Source: Glandiceps talaboti (lineage: Eukaryota; Hemichordata; Enteropneusta; Spengelidae). From it: 64,000 nucleotides of DNA. Shown here in pieces: positions 21,890 through 37,485 of this stretch. A model generated the notes under the pieces. The model ran no database searches and was not told where the DNA came from. It worked only from the letters and a program-made list of their open reading frames with translations. Within the stretch, counting starts at the first letter, position 1. Each line of letters starts with the position of its first letter. Made by a program: the position numbers and the translations under genes. The stretch lies in the NCBI RefSeq assembly GCF_964340395.1, contig NC_135557.1:969646-1033645 (forward strand), read 5' to 3'.

Positions 21890-24800
21890 TAATTATCAGC
21901 GTGGGGTATGTGATGTCTGTCAATATAATTATTAGCCCAGTATGTGGTGTCTTTCAATATATAATTATTAGCCCAGTATGTGGTGTCTGTCAGTATAATT
22001 ATCTGCCCAGTATGTGGTGTCTGTCAATATAATTATCAGCCCAGTATGTGGTGTCTGTCAATATAATTATCAGCCCCGTATGTGGTGTCTTTCAATATAT
22101 AATTATTAGCCCCATATGTGGTGTCTTTCAATATATAATTATTAGCCCCGTATGTGGTGTCTGTCAATATAATTATTAGCCCAGTATGTGATGTCTGTCA
22201 ATATAATTATTAGCCCAGTATGTGGTGTCTTTCAATATATAATTATTAGCCCCGTATGTGGTGTATTTCAATATATAATTATCAGCCCCGTATGTGGTGT
22301 TCGTAAATATATAATTATTAGCCCCGTATGTGGTGTATTTCAATATAATTATTAGCCCCGTATGTGATGTCTTTCAATATAATTATTAGCCCCGTATGTG
22401 ATGTCTGTCAATATAATTATTAGCCCCGTATGTGATGTCTGTCAATATAATTATTAGCCCAGTATGTGATGTCAGTCAATATAATTATTAGCCCCGTATG
22501 TGATGTCTGTCAATATAATTATTAGCCCCGTATGTGATGTCTGTCAATATATAATTATCAGCCCCGTATGTGGTGTCTTTCAATATATAATTATCAGCCC
22601 CGTATGTGGTGTTCGTAAATATATAATTATTAGCCCCGTATGTGGTGTATTTCAATATAATTATTAGCCCTGTATGTGGTGTCTGTCAATATAATTATTA
22701 GCCCCGTATGTGATGTCTTTCAATATAATTATTAGCCCAGTATGTGGTGTCTGTCAATATAATTATTAGCCCCGTATGTGATGTCTGTCAATATAATTAT
22801 TAGCCCCGTATGTGGTGTCTGTCAATATATAATTATTAGCCCCGTATGTGGTGTCTTTCAATATATAATTATTAGCCCATATGTGATGTCTGTCAATATA
22901 ATTATTAGCCCAGTATGTGATGTCAGTCAATATAATTATTAGCCCCGTATGTGATGTCTGTCAATGTAATTATTAGCCCCGTATGTGATGTCTGTCAATA
23001 TATAATTATTAGCCCCGTATGTGATGTCTGTCAATATAATTATTAGCCCAGTATGTGGTGTCTGTCAATATATAATTATTAGCCCCGTATGTGATGTCTG
23101 TCAATATAATTATTAGCCCCGTATGTGATGTCTGTCAATGTAATTATTAGCCCCGTATGTGATGTCTGTCAATATATAATTATTAGCCCCGTATGTGATG
23201 TCTGTCAATATAATTATTAGCCCAGTATGTGGTGTATTTCAATATATAATTATTAGCCCCGTATGTGATGTCTGTCAATATAATTATTAGCCCCGTATGT
23301 GATGTCTGTCAATGTAATTATTAGCCCCGTATGTGATGTCTGTCAATATATAATTATTAGCCCCGTATGTGATGTCTGTCAATATAATTATTAGCCCAGT
23401 ATGTGATGTCTGTCAATATAATAATTAGCCCCGTATGTGATGTCTGTCAATATAATTATTAGCCCCGTATGTGATGTCTGTCAATATAATTATTAGCCCA
23501 GTATGTGATGTCAGTCAATATAATTATTAGCCCCGTATGTGATGTCTGTCAATGTAATTATTAGCCCCGTATGTGATGTCTGTCAATATATAATTATCAG
23601 CCCCGTATGTGGTGTTTGTAAATATATAATTATTAGCCCCGTGTGTGGTGTCTTTCAATATTTAATTATTAGCCCAGTATGTGATGTCTGTCAATATATA
23701 ATTATTAGCCCCGTAAGTGGTGTCTGTCAATATAATTATTAGCCCAGTATGTGATGTCTTTCAATATATAATTATTAGCCCAGTATGTGGTGTCTTTCAA
23801 TATAATTATTAGACCCATATGTGATGTCTGTCAATATATAATTATTAGCCCCATATGTGATGTCTGTCAATATATAATTATTAGCCCCGTATGTGATGTC
23901 TGTCAATATAATTATTAGCCCAGTATGTGATGTCTTTCAATATAATTATTAGCCCCGTATGTGGTGTCTGTCAATATATAATTATTAGCCCAGTATGTGG
24001 TGTCTGTCAATATAATTATTAGCCCAGTATGTGATGTCTTTCAATATATAATTATTAGCCCAGTATGTGGTGTCTTTCAATATAATTATTAGCCCCGTAT
24101 GTGATGTCTGAAAATATATAATTATCAGCCCCGTATGTGATGTCTGTCAATATAATTATTAGCCCTGTATGTGGTGTCTGTCAATATATAATTATTAGCC
24201 CAGTATGTGATGTCTGTCAATATATAATTATTAGCCCCGTATGTGATGTCTGTCAATATAATTATTAGCCCAGTATGTGATGTCTTTCAATATAATTATT
24301 AGCCCAGTATGTGGTGTCTGTCAATATATAATTATTAGCCCCGTATGTGATGTCTGTCAATATAATTATTAGCCCAGTATGTGATGTCTGTCAATATAAT
24401 TATTAGCCCAGTATGTGATGTCTGTCAATATAATTATTAGCCCCGTATGTGATGTCTGTCAATATAATTATTAGCCCTGTATGTGGTGTCTTTCAATATA
24501 ATTATTAGCCCAGTATGTGGTGTCTTTCAATATAATTATTAGCCCTGTATGTGATGTCTTTCAACATATAATTATTAGCCCCGTATGTGATGTCTGTCAA
24601 TATAATTATTAGCCCCGTATGTGATGTCTGTCAATATAATTATTAGCCCAGTATGTGGTGTCTTTCAATATAATTATTAGCCCCGTATGTGATGTCTGAA
24701 AATATATAATTATTAGCCCCGTATGTGATGTCTGTCAATATAATTATTAGCCCTGTATGTGATGTCTGTCAATATATAATTATTAGCCCCGTATGTGATG

Positions 24801-27800
24801 TCTGTCAATATAATTATTAGCCCCGTATGTGGTGTCTGTCAATATATAATTATTAGCCCTGTATGTGATGTCTTTCAACATATAATTATTAGCCCCGTAT
24901 GTGGTGTCTGTCAATATAATTATTAGCCCAGTATGTGATGTCTGTCAATATAATTATTAGCCCAGTATGTGGTGTATTTCAATATATAATTATTAGCCCA
25001 GTATGTGGTGTCTTTCAATATAATTATTAGCCCCGTATGTGGTGTCTGTCAATATAATTATTAGCCCAGTATGTGATGTCTGTCAATATAATTATTAGCC
25101 CAGTATGTGGTGTCTGTCAATATAATTATTAGCCCAGTATGTGATGTCTGTCAATATAATTATTAGCCCAGTATGTGGTGTCTGTCAATATATAATTATT
25201 AGCCCCGTATGTGATGTCTGTCAATATAATTATTAGCCCTGTATGTGGTGTCTGTCAATATAATTATTAGCCCTGTATGTGGTGTCTGTCAATATATATA
25301 ATTATCAGCCCCGTATGTGATGTCTGTCAATATAATTATTAGCCCAGTATGTGGTGTCTGTCAATATATAATTATTAGCCCAGTATGTGATGTCTGTCAA
25401 TATAATTATTAGCCCAGTATGTGGTGTATTTCAATATATAATTATTAGCCCAGTATGTGGTGTATTTCAATATATAATTATTAGCCCAGTATGTGGTGTA
25501 TTTCAATATATAATTATTAGCCCAGTATGTGATGTCTGTCAATATAATTATTAGCCCCGTATGTGATGTCTGTCAATATATAATTATTAGCCTCGTATGT
25601 GATGTCTGTCAATATAATTATTAGCCCTGTACATTTGTATGTGATGTCTGTCAATATATAATTATCAGCCCCGTATGTGGTGTCTGTCAATATAATTATT
25701 AGCCCAGTATGTGATGTCTGTCAATATATAATTATTAGCCCCGTATGTGGTGTCTTTCAATATAATTATTAGCCCAGTATGTGATGTCTGTCAATATATA
25801 ATTATTAGCCCCGTATGTGATGTCTTTCAATATATATTTATTAGCCCCGTATGTGATGTCTGTCAATATAATTATTAGCCCCGTATGTGGTGTGTCAATA
25901 TAATTATTAGCCCCGTATGCGGTGTATGTCAATATAATTATTAGCCCAGTATGTGATGTCTGTCAATATAATTATTAGCCCAGTATGTGGTGTCTGTCAA
26001 TATATATAATTATTAGCCCAGTATGTGATGTCTTTCAATATAATTATTAGCCCAGTATGTGATGTCTGTCAATATAATTATTAGCCCCGTATGTGATGTC
26101 TGTCAATATATAATTATTAGCAACGTATGTGATGTCTGTCAATATAATTATTAGCCCCGTATGTGATGTCTGTCAATATAATTATTAGCCCAGTATGTGG
26201 TGTATTTCAATATATAATTATTAGCCCAGTATGTGGTGTCTTTCAATATAATTATTAGCCCTGTATGTGATGTCTGTCAATATATAATTATCAGCCCCGT
26301 ATGTGATGTGTGTCAATATAATTATTAGCCCAGTATGTGATGTCTGTCAATATAATTATCAGCCCCGTATGTGGTGTATTTAAATATAATTATTAGCCCC
26401 GTATGTGGTGTATTTCAATATATAATTATCAGCCCAGTATGTGGTGTATTTCAATATAATTATTAGCCCCGTATGTGATGTCTGTCAATATATAATTATC
26501 AGCCCAGTATGTGGTGTATTTCAATATAATTATCAGCCCCGTATGTGATGTCTGTCAATATAATTATTAGCCCCGTATGTGATGTCTGTCAATATAATTA
26601 TTAGCCCAGTATGTGGTGTATTTCAATATATAATTATTAGCCCAGTATGTGGTGTCTGTCAATATATAATTATTAGCCCCGTATGTGATGTCTGTCAATA
26701 TATAATTATTAGCCCAGTATGTGATGTCTTTCAATATAATTATTAGCCCAGTATGTGGTGTTTGTAAATATATAATTATTAGCCCAGTATGTGGTGTCTG
26801 TCAATATATAATTATTAGCCCCGTATGTGATGTCTGTCAATATAATTATTAGCCCCGTATGTGATGCCTTTCAATATATAATTATTAGCCCCGTATGTGA
26901 TGTCTGTCAATATATAATTATCAGCCCCGTATGTGATGTCTTTCAATATATAATTATTAGCCCAGTATGTGATGTCTGTCAATATAATTATTAGCCCCAT
27001 ATGTGATGTCTGTCAATATAATTATTAGCCCAGTATGTGATGTCTGTCAATATAATTATCAGCCCAGTATGTGGTGTATTTCAATATAATTATCAGCCCA
27101 GTATGTGGTGTATTTCAATACATGTATAATTATCAGCCCCGTATGTGGTGTATTTCAATATAATTATTAGCCCCGTATGTGGTGTATTTCAATATATAAT
27201 TATCAGCCCAGTATGTGGTGTATTTCAATATAATTATCAGCCCCGTATGTGATGTCTGTCAATATAATTATTAGCCCAGTATGTGGTGTATTTCAATATA
27301 ATTATCAGCCCAGTATGTGGTATATTTCAATACACGTATAATTATCAGCCCCGTATGTGGTGTATTTAAATATAATTATCAGCCCCGTATGTGGTGTATT
27401 TCAATATATAATTATCAGCCCAGTATGTGGTGTGTTTCAATATAATTATTAGCCCCGTATGTGATGTCTGTCAATATATAATTATCAGCCCCGTATGTGA
27501 TGTCTGTCAATATAATTATCAGCCCAGTATGTGATGTCTGTCAATATAATTATTAGCCCAGTATGTGGTGTATTTCAATATAATTATTAGCCCCGTATGT
27601 GATGTCTGTCAATATATAATTATCAGCCCCGTATGTGATATCTGTCAATATAATTATTAGCCCCCTATGTGATGTCTGTCAATATATAATTATCAGCCCC
27701 GTATGTGATGTCTGTCAATATAATTATCAGCCCAGTATGTGATGTCTGTCAATATAATTATCAGCCCAGTATGTGATGTCTGTCAATATAATTATCAGCC

Positions 27801-30800
27801 CAGTATGTGATGTCTGTCAATATAATTATTAGCCCAGTATGTGGTGTATTTCAATATAATTATCAGCCCCGTATGTGATGTGTGTCAATATAATTATTAG
27901 CCCAGTATGTGATGTCTGTAAATATAATTATTAGCCCAGTATGTGATGTCTGTCAATATAATTATCAGCCCCGTATGTGGTGTCTGTCAATATAATTATC
28001 AGCCCCGTATGTGATGTCTGTCAATATAATTATCAGCCCCGTATGTGATGTCTGTCAATATCATTATTAGCCCAGTATGTGGTGTCTGTCAATATTATTA
28101 TTAGCCCTGTATGTGATGTCTGTCAATATAATTATTATATATTAGCCCAGTATGTGGTGTCTGTCAATATAATTATTAGCCCCGTATGTGATGTCTGTCA
28201 ATATAATTATTAGCCCCGTATGTGATGTCTGTCAATATAATTATTAGCCCCGTATGTGGTGTCTGTCAATATATAATTATTAGCCCAGTATGTGGTGTCT
28301 TTCAATATAATTATTAGCCCCGTATGTGATGTCTGTCAATATAATTATTAGCCCAGTATGTGGTGTCTGTCAATATAATTATTAGCCCCGTATGTGATGT
28401 CTGTCAATATAATTATTAGCCCAGTATGTGGTGTCTGTCAATATAATTATTAGCCCTGTATGTGGTGTCTGTCAATATAATTATTAGCCCCGTATGTGAT
28501 GTCTGTCAATATAATTATCAGCCCCGTATGTGGTGTATTTCAATATATAATTATTAGCCCAGTATGTGATGTCTGTCAATATAATTATTAGCCCTGTATG
28601 TGATGTCTGTCAATATATAATTATTAGCCCAGTATGTGATGTATTTCAATATATAATTATTAGCCCCGTATGTGATGTCTGTCAATATATAATTATTAGC
28701 CCTGTATGTGGTGTATTTCAATATATAATTATTAGCCCCGTATGTGATGTCTGTCAATATAATTATTAGCCCTGTATGTGATGTCTGTCAATATATAATT
28801 ATTAGCCCAGTATGTGGTGTATTTCAATATATAATTATTAGCCCCGTATGTGATGTCTGTCAATATATAATTATTAGCCCAGTATGTGATGTCTTTCAAT
28901 ATAATTATTAGCCCAGTATGTGGTGTTTGTAAATATATAATTATTAGCCCAGTATGTGGTGTTTGTAAATATATAATTATGTGCCCAGTATGTGGTGTAT
29001 TTCAATATAATTATTAGCCCCGTATGTGGTGTCTGTCAATATAATTATTAGCCCAGTATGTGGTGTATTTCAATATATAATTATTAGCCCCATATGTGAT
29101 GTCTGTCAATATAATTATTAGCCCCATATGTGATGTCTTTCAATATATAATTATTAGCCCCGTATGTGATGTCTGTCAATATATAATTATCAGCCCTGTA
29201 TGTGATGTCTTTCAATATATAATTATTAGCCCAGTATGTGATGTCTGTCAATATAATTATTAGCCCCGTATGTGATGTCTGTCAATATAATTATTAGCCC
29301 AGTATGTGGTGTATTTCAATATAATTATTAGCCACGTATGTGGTGTCTGTCAATATAATTATTAGCCCCATATGTGATGTCTGTCAATATAATTATTAGC
29401 CCTGTATGTGGTGTATTCAATATAATTATCAGCCCAGTATGTGGTGTATTTCAATACATGTATAATTATCAGCCCCGTACGTGGTGTATTTAAATATAAT
29501 TATTAGCCCTGTATGTGGTGTATTTCAATATAATTATCAGCCCCGTATGTGATGTCTGTCAATATAATTATCAGCCCAGTATGTGGTGTATTTCAATACA
29601 TGTATAATTATCAGCCCTGTATGTGGTGTATTTCAATATAATTATTAGCCCCGTATGTGGTGTATTTCAATATATAATTATCAGCCCAGTATGTGGTGTA
29701 TTTCAATATAATTATCAGCCCCGTATGTGATGTCAGTCAATATAATTATTAGCCCAGTATGTGATGTCTGTCAATATATAATTATCAGCCCCGTATGTGG
29801 TGTATTTCAATATATAATTATCAGCCCAGTATATGGTGTATTTCAATATAATTATCAGCCCCGTATGTGATGTCTGTCAATATAATTATTAGCCCAGTAT
29901 GTGGTGTATTTCAATATAATTATTAGCCCCGTATGTGATGTCTGTCAATATATAATTATTAGCCCCGTATGTGATGTCTGTCAATATAATTATTAGCCCC
30001 GTATGTGATGTCTTTCAATATATAATTATTAGCCCCATATGTGATGTCTGTCAATATATAATTATCAGCCCCGTATGTGATGTCTTTCAATATATAATTA
30101 TTAGCCCAGTATGTGATGTCTGTCAATATAATTATTAGCCCCGTATGTGATGTCTGTCAATATAATTATTAGCCCAGTATGTGGTGTATTTCAATATAAT
30201 TATCAGCCCCATATGTGATGTCTGTCAATATAATTATTAGCCCAGTATGTGGTGTATTTCAATATAATTATCAGCCCAGTATGTGGTGTATTTCAATACA
30301 TGTATAATTATCAGCCCCGTATGTGGTGTATTTCAATATAATTATTAGCCCCGTATGTGGTGTATTTCAATATATAATTATCAGCCCAGTATATGGTGTA
30401 TTTCAATATAATTATCAGCCCCGTATGTGATGTCTGTCAATATAATTATTAGCCCAGTATGTGGTGTATTTCAATATAATTATTAGCCCCGTATGTGATG
30501 TCTGTCAATATATAATTATTAGCCCCGTATGTGATGTCTTTCAATATATAATTATTAGCCCAGTATGTGATGTCTGTCAATATAATTATTAGCCCCGTAT
30601 GTGATGTCTGTCAATATAATTATTAGCCCAGTATGTGGTGTATTTCAATATAATTATCAGCCCCATATGTGATGTCTGTCAATATAATTATTAGCCCAGT
30701 ATGTGGTGTATTTCAATATAATTATCAGCCCAGTATGTGGTGTATTTCAATACATGTATAATTATCAGCCCCGTATGTGGTGTATTTCAATATAATTATT

Positions 30801-33293
30801 AGCCCCGTATGTGGTGTATTTCAATATATAATTATCAGCCCAGTATGTGGTGTATTTCAATATAATTATCAGCCCCGTATGTGATGTCTGTCAATATAAT
30901 TATTAGCCCAGTATGTGGTGTATTTCAATATAATTATCAGCCCAGTATGTGGTATATTTCAATACACGTATAATTATCAGCCCCGTATGTGGTGTATTTA
31001 AATATAATTATCAGCCCCGTATGTGGTGTATTTCAATATATAATTATCAGCCCAGTATGTGGTGTGTTTCAATATAATTATTAGCCCCGTATGTGATGTC
31101 TGTCAATATATAATTATCAGCCCCGTATGTGATGTCTTTCAATATATAATTATTAGCCCAGTATGTGATGTCTTTCAATATAATTATTAGCCCCGTATGT
31201 GATGTCTTTCAATATATAATTATTAGCCCCGTATGTGATGTCTGTCAATATATAATTATCAGCCCCGTATGTGATGTCTTTCAATATATAATTATTAGCC
31301 CAGTATGTGATGTCTGTCAATATAATTATTAGCCCCGTATGTGATGTCTGTCAATATAATTATTAGCCCAGTATGTGGTGTATTTCAATATAATTATCAG
31401 CCCCATATGTGATGTCTGTCAATATAATTATTAGCCCAGTATGTGGTGTATTTCAATATAATTATCAGCCCAGTATGTGGTGTATTTCAATACATGTATA
31501 ATTATCAGCCCCGTATGTGGTGTATTTCAATATAATTATTAGCCCCGTATGTGGTGTATTTCAATATATAATTATCAGCCCAGTATGTGGTGTATTTCAA
31601 TATAATTATCAGCCCCGTATGTGATGTCTGTCAATATAATTATTAGCCCAGTATGTGGTGTATTTCAATATAATTATCAGCCCAGTATGTGGTGTATTTC
31701 AATACATGTATAATTATCAGCCCCATATGTGGTGTATTTAAATATAATTATTAGCCCCGTATGTGGTGTATTTCAATATATAATTATCAGCCAGGTATAT
31801 GGTGTATTTCAATATAATTATCAGCCCTGTATGTGATGTCTGTCAATATAATTATTAGCCCAGTATGTGGTGTATTTCAATATAATTATTAGCCCCGTAT
31901 GTGATGTCTGTCAATATATAATTATCAGCCCTGTATGTGATGTCTGTCAATATAATTATTAGTCCAGTATGTGGTGTCTGTCAATATATAATTATTAGCC
32001 CCGTATGTGATGTCTGTCAATATAATTATTAGCCCAGTATGTGATGTCTGTCAATATAATTATTAGCCCAGTATGTGATGTCTGTCAATATAATTATTAG
32101 CCCCGTATGTGATGTCTGTCAATATAATTATTAGCCCAGTATGTGATGTCTGTCAATATATAATTATCAGCCCCGTATGTGATGTCTGTCAATATTATTA
32201 TTAGCCCAGTATGTGGTGTCTGTCAATATAATTATTAGCTCAGTATGTGGTGTATTTCAATATAATATCAGCCCTGTATGTGATGTCTGTCAATATAATT
32301 ATTAGCCCCGTATGTGATGTCTGTCAATATATAATTATCAGCCCCGTATGTGATGTCTGTCAATATTATTATTAGCCCAGTATGTGGTGTATTTCAATAT
32401 AATTATTAGCCCCGTATGTGATGTCTGTCAATATATAATTATCAGCCCCGGATGTGATGTCTGTCAATATAATTATTAGCCCCATATGTGATGTCTGTCA
32501 ATATATAATTATCAGCCCCGTATGTGATGTCTGTCAATATAATTATCAGCCCAGTATGTGATGTCTGTCAACATAATTATTAGCCCAGTATGTGGTGTAT
32601 TTCAATATAATTATTAGCCCTGTATGTGATGTCTGTCAATATATAATTATCAGCCCCGTATGTGATGTCTGTCAATATAATTATTAGCCCCGTATGTGAT
32701 GTCTGTCAATATATAATTATCAGCCCCGTATGTGATGTCTGTCAATATAATTATCAGCCCAGTATGTGGTGTCTGTCAATATAATTATCAGCCCAGTATG
32801 TGGTGTCTGTCAATATAATTATCAGCCCCGTATGTGATGTCTGTCAATATAATTATCAGCCCCGTATGTGATGTCTGTCAATATAATTATCAGCCCAGTA
32901 TGTGATGTCTGTCAATATAATTATTAGCCCAGTATGTGATGTCTGTCAATATAATTATTAGCCCAGTATATGGTGTATTTCAATATAATTATCAGCCCCG
33001 TATGTGATGTCTGTCAATATAATTATTAGCCCAGTATGTGATGTCTGTCAATATAATTATTAGCCCAGTATGTGATGTCTGTCAATATATAATTATTAGC
33101 CCAGTATGTGGTGTATTTCAATATAATTATTAGCCCCGTATGTGATGTCTGTCAATATATAATTATTAGCCCCGTATGTGGTGTCTGTCAATATAATTAT
33201 TAGCCCAGTATGTGATGTCTGTCAATATAATTATTAGCCCAGTATGTGATGTCTGTCAATATAATTATCAGCCCCGTATGTGATGTATTTCAA
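21890..33293. repeat. 34/36-bp satellite array, about 330 units
   Basis: Units read TCAATATAATTATTAGCCCC plus GTATGTGATGTCTG. A 36-bp form has TCAATATATAATTA, and variants have GTGTATTTC or GCCCAG. Rare units contain CAATACATGTATAATTATC. These markers recur in the same order near 30207, 30661 and 31400, showing higher-order blocks of about 0.45 and 0.74 kb in the right third. The array fills most of intron 1 of the minus-strand host gene. No coding content. Confidence 0.97.
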
Positions 33294-35385
33294 TGAAATC
33301 AATCTGTAAATAATTAAACAGTCTGGAGTGTAAACCTGCATAGATGTCATAAAGCAGTGTCTACATGTACATGTACAAATCCCATTGAGAACTAAAATAT
33401 AAATTAATCACAGTTGGCAGCTATCATTTTATCAGGAGTACTAATACATAATTGTCATTTGTCCTATTAATCAAAGTGGCATTGACATCGCTAATAATTT
33501 TTCAAGTTATCCAATTTAAACTTTAGTATGTAACTTTTTGAAACACTTGCGTGATTGTCATCAGTGTGCTAGAGGAATTTTCATTTATATATATCATTAC
33601 TTCTATGAAACATTTTTCTTCAGTGTGAACTTGTCAAAATAATCCACCAGATAACATGTAAACATTTCTAGAACTCAGAACTCCTTTGGGATTTACTGTT
33701 TAAAAGTAATTCAAAGTAATAATGTAAACATCGGTAACATGCCATGCAAGTCTTGGTTTTGGTTGACCTTGCAGTACAGTATACATTATGCGTCTTCTGT
33801 AACTTGTAAGTGTTGTTACTAATGTTAGCAATAGGCAATAGCAAGACATTGCTGCATAGTGTCGACACCGACAAATTTACATTCAAACATTCCAATGCTG
33901 AAACTATTTAAATCATCAATCACTGCTCCTTTTGAGTCACTTTGTACAATTTTTGTAACATCCATGCCTAAAACCTGTGTTTAATGGTAAACGACAGTGT
34001 TCTGCCAAGGTTTCCAACAAGTGGGGACAAAGGCCCCTTGGTTGCAAAAAGTGGGGTCATTTGACAGGGAGTTCACATTTTGACAATTGTGTACTACACA
34101 TTACACCTTAGAAAAAGAAGGCAATTAAGATTATGTAATCTTAAGTCATTTCTACAAAGTATATTATATATTGTTTCAAAAGATTGGACAGCCAGGTAGT
34201 CACAATTTTTAATCTGAATATCAGTGCTCAAATTTATACTTCCTTTTTTTCAGACAAGGACAATGAACAACTTCAAAATAAGTCACAGTGAACATATGAT
34301 TGAATAAAAACTTTAAGAAATCCTAAACTTGTAACCACTTGTTTCATTTTTAGAACTGTTAGTACACTGCTGTGTTTATCATTACTATTAAACACTGCTG
34401 TGTTTATCATTCCCTCTTCAAATTCATGACGAGTTTAAGAAAAACCAACATTTTGAAGAAAAAAAATCCCTGACTTTAAAAAGTACCAAATGTGAACGAA
34501 AAACTTACAAATAATACAGTCAAACAAACTATGAAATAATTTATTTTTCATTAATTACTGTTAATGGCTGTGTATAATGATTTGGTCCTGCTATATCAAA
34601 TGACAGCATTAGTTACATACTGTAAACTTCATACGGAAAGCTGACATTAGGTGTCCTTGAAACTCAGAAATCTTGAACTAAAGCTATTAACAATGTCAAA
34701 GTTATTATGTTCTGATTTGCACAATAAGTTCAATCTTCACGTCTGACCGGGAGCACAGGCCGTCTATAGTGGCCATACCAGTGATCACGCATTGATTCAG
34801 TGCCCAACATTTAAGTGTCACTGTCAACATCATGCAACATGATCCCCTAACACAGCTTTTTCTAAACCTAAATACATATGTACTCATTTTGTTTCCATTA
34901 ATCTAACCCATCAACAAATGAAAATCACAACCGGTCCCATAAATTTGATTTACTCAGGCTTCTGAGCTGTGGCAGATAGATGTTCCGGGCAATGTCACAA
35001 GGTCGCGCCTCGGCAGAACACTGGTCTAGGACACCATGAGGAACGTTTGATGTTCGTTCGAACCTTACAATCTTGCTGTGTTGAACTCAGGAGTCGGTCG
35101 GAAATTAAAAAAAAAAGTTGTTTTTTTATGATGTCGGAGCTGCAAATTTATAATGCCGATAAAAAAATAGAAGGATGAAGTTTATACGTCCCTGGTCGAA
35201 CCTCGTAGCATATCAATTCAAAGCCACGTTTACATGTGAATACACCCTGTCTTGTGTTGTCGACCTACAGCACACTACTTTTTAAATATAAAATGTCACT
35301 GAAATGAACCAAATGGAACATTCTAATGCCCAATTATTGAATTCTATTCGAAAGTGATCTGATATTTTCATACTCGCGAACTTAC
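33294..35385 (-). other. non-repetitive part of host intron 1
   Basis: Unique AT-rich DNA. I see no further exon with matching phase. A few A and T runs and short hairpins are present. Confidence 0.4.
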
Positions 35386-35463
35386 AGAGATCGGATGAGA
35401 AAGGGCTTCACGAGAAGACAACACATGAGGCAATGTAATAATGTGGGCGAGTTCACTGATCAT
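35386..35463 (-). CDS. candidate first coding exon of the host gene
   Basis: The minus-strand ATG at 35463 opens 26 codons (MISELAHIITLPHVLSSREA then LSHPIS) to a strong donor CTCT|GTAAGT at 35386/35385, leaving in phase 0 as exon 2 requires. The frame stays open upstream to 35598 but without an ATG, so 35464-35598 is best read as 5' leader. The start context is weak (TCC before ATG). Linking it to the exon 13.7 kb away rests on phase only. Confidence 0.4.
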
Positions 35464-37485
35464 GGATGGGTGGTCTCGGAAATGTCCTTTTTTATGTGTA
35501 CGTGTATGTACTCCAAAATGTATGGTTTTCAAAGTCGCTGCATCTCTTTGATTTGTTTCTTTTAAGAAAAATACGATAGTCTGGTTTTCAATGGCCACGT
35601 CAGTATCGAACGAACGTTATGTCCCCCTTTGATCTAGACGTATCATGTGTCGTCGCTGTACAGTATACTATGATTACTCACAGTGTTACAGCGAAGTGGC
35701 TAACTAGCCTCACAAACAGCAAAGTCATCGGAAAATGTTATTGGATTACTATCTCTGTTGATAACTATGTACTCACTTTTTTTTAATTATTTCATTTTCT
35801 ATTGATTGGGTTCATTACCATCCACACAGCAGCAGTTTTGTCATCTTTCAAAAAACTACCCGTGCTTACAAAATGTGTCATGGTGCCGTATATCATCTAT
35901 GACTATTTTTGTCTCGTAAAATAAAATAAAATTTGAACATGCTGAAGAGAACTATGGCTAGGCATGTCTTACAGTGCAATTTTTTGTTTTATTTATTTAT
36001 TTAGTTTTGATTTTTGACATGGGAGCGTGACGTATTCACTGCACTGTGCTATGTCCATATGAACGTGTTTTCGTCGCGATGCATGTAATTTTCCAGGTAG
36101 ACACAACAATGGCAACATAATTGTTGCGTCTTTTTACATTTACTGCGTCAGTGGTACATGTTATTGTATGAAAATAAAAGCAATCAACTCTCGGTAGTCT
36201 GCTTGAAAGCAAGATAAACAATCCGGACTACCATGCATTACAAAATATTTGCAATGCCCCTTTCTGTTTTTAAGTCAACTTTGTGTAAATTTTAGCAACT
36301 TGTAAATTAATGATTATTCCTAGTCGTTCGGCAAAGTCATGTAAACAATAAACTAGTGAGTTGGTTGCTTTCATTGCCTATCTTGCTTGAAAACATAATT
36401 TTCACATCTACCGTATGTTTCCATGGAAACAGCTATCCAATTTTATACAATTTATGTTACACCAGGTAGCACTAACTCATACATGTCTAATACAAGGACA
36501 TTTTTTCACTGGGGGTATTATCTTTTTTTTCAATGTTTTATGTCAAGTTTTGGAAAAATGATTAACATATTATGGTGATTTTGGTTACCATGGCAACAGA
36601 TGTTCATAAAATGACCCCCTTTTTTGAACTTAGCATAACAAACTACCCCAGGTAGGGTGGTTAATATTAAAATAAACATGATTATTACAAATATTATTAT
36701 TTCTATATAATATTTAGTTAATTATCAAATATATATTTTTGTAACAATTCGCTTTACATATTCTCTTCCATGGTAACGGAAAATAAACATAATATTATAT
36801 CGTTAATTCGTTGAAACTAGTCCTGCCTACACAAGTTGCAGACAGTGCAAACGTTTCACTCAACACCGTCCTGAAAAAAGCATTGACAATATAACCCGCC
36901 TATATCGAGTGTGAAATCAAAATGCTTCCCCACCAATAACAAAAGAATTACATACCCACCGATCAAATGTTAGCAACTGATCAAATTTTACTCATTTTAC
37001 ATCTCTGCTAGCTCTTTGACGATAGTAGTCACAGGTAAGATAAAAAAAAGTATTGAAATCGGATTTTTTCTAGTGCTGACTGTAATTTCAAACATCCCAC
37101 CTTACAAACGCCGCCATATTTGATCAGCAAGTCCACTAGGGCATCGTACATAAGGAGGCCTGAAATTACGGTTGAACTTGTGATTTCGGGATTTTGTGTC
37201 CTTGGACTTTTTGTAGCCAGGTCAAGGTAAAATACTAAATTACTAAATAGTCGATTTAAATTTTAATGCTAATAGTAATACTTGACCACAGGGTCCCTGA
37301 ATTCTTCAGTTACCAGCATTTCTGGTAAGCTCGGGTTTCACGACTGTCTCTGTGCAGGACGGAGAAGGATGGGTTATCTTACTACGTATGTAAGCAGGAC
37401 TACATTGATACACGGACCAGAAAGGCCCTTACTTGTCTGTGGTTGAAACATGTTCAGATCACTGTCTACACCCCTTATTACACAC
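35464..37485. other. unique DNA, possible 5' flank of the host gene
   Basis: No gene seen. AT-rich with short CCATGGCAAC and ACCCCAGGTAGGGTGG palindromic patches near 36580-36660. Near 37105 there is CGCCGCCATATTTG, similar to a YY1-type promoter motif, which could belong to the promoter of the minus-strand gene; this is not firm. Confidence 0.3.

Noticed and set aside
25735-28757. Minus-strand YGANNYILTDIT repeat frames
   Set aside because: Translation of the 34/36-bp satellite; frames end wherever a 34-bp unit shifts phase.
13893-33293. CRISPR-like regular repeats
   Set aside because: Repeats are directly adjacent with no unique spacers, and the surrounding DNA is eukaryotic.
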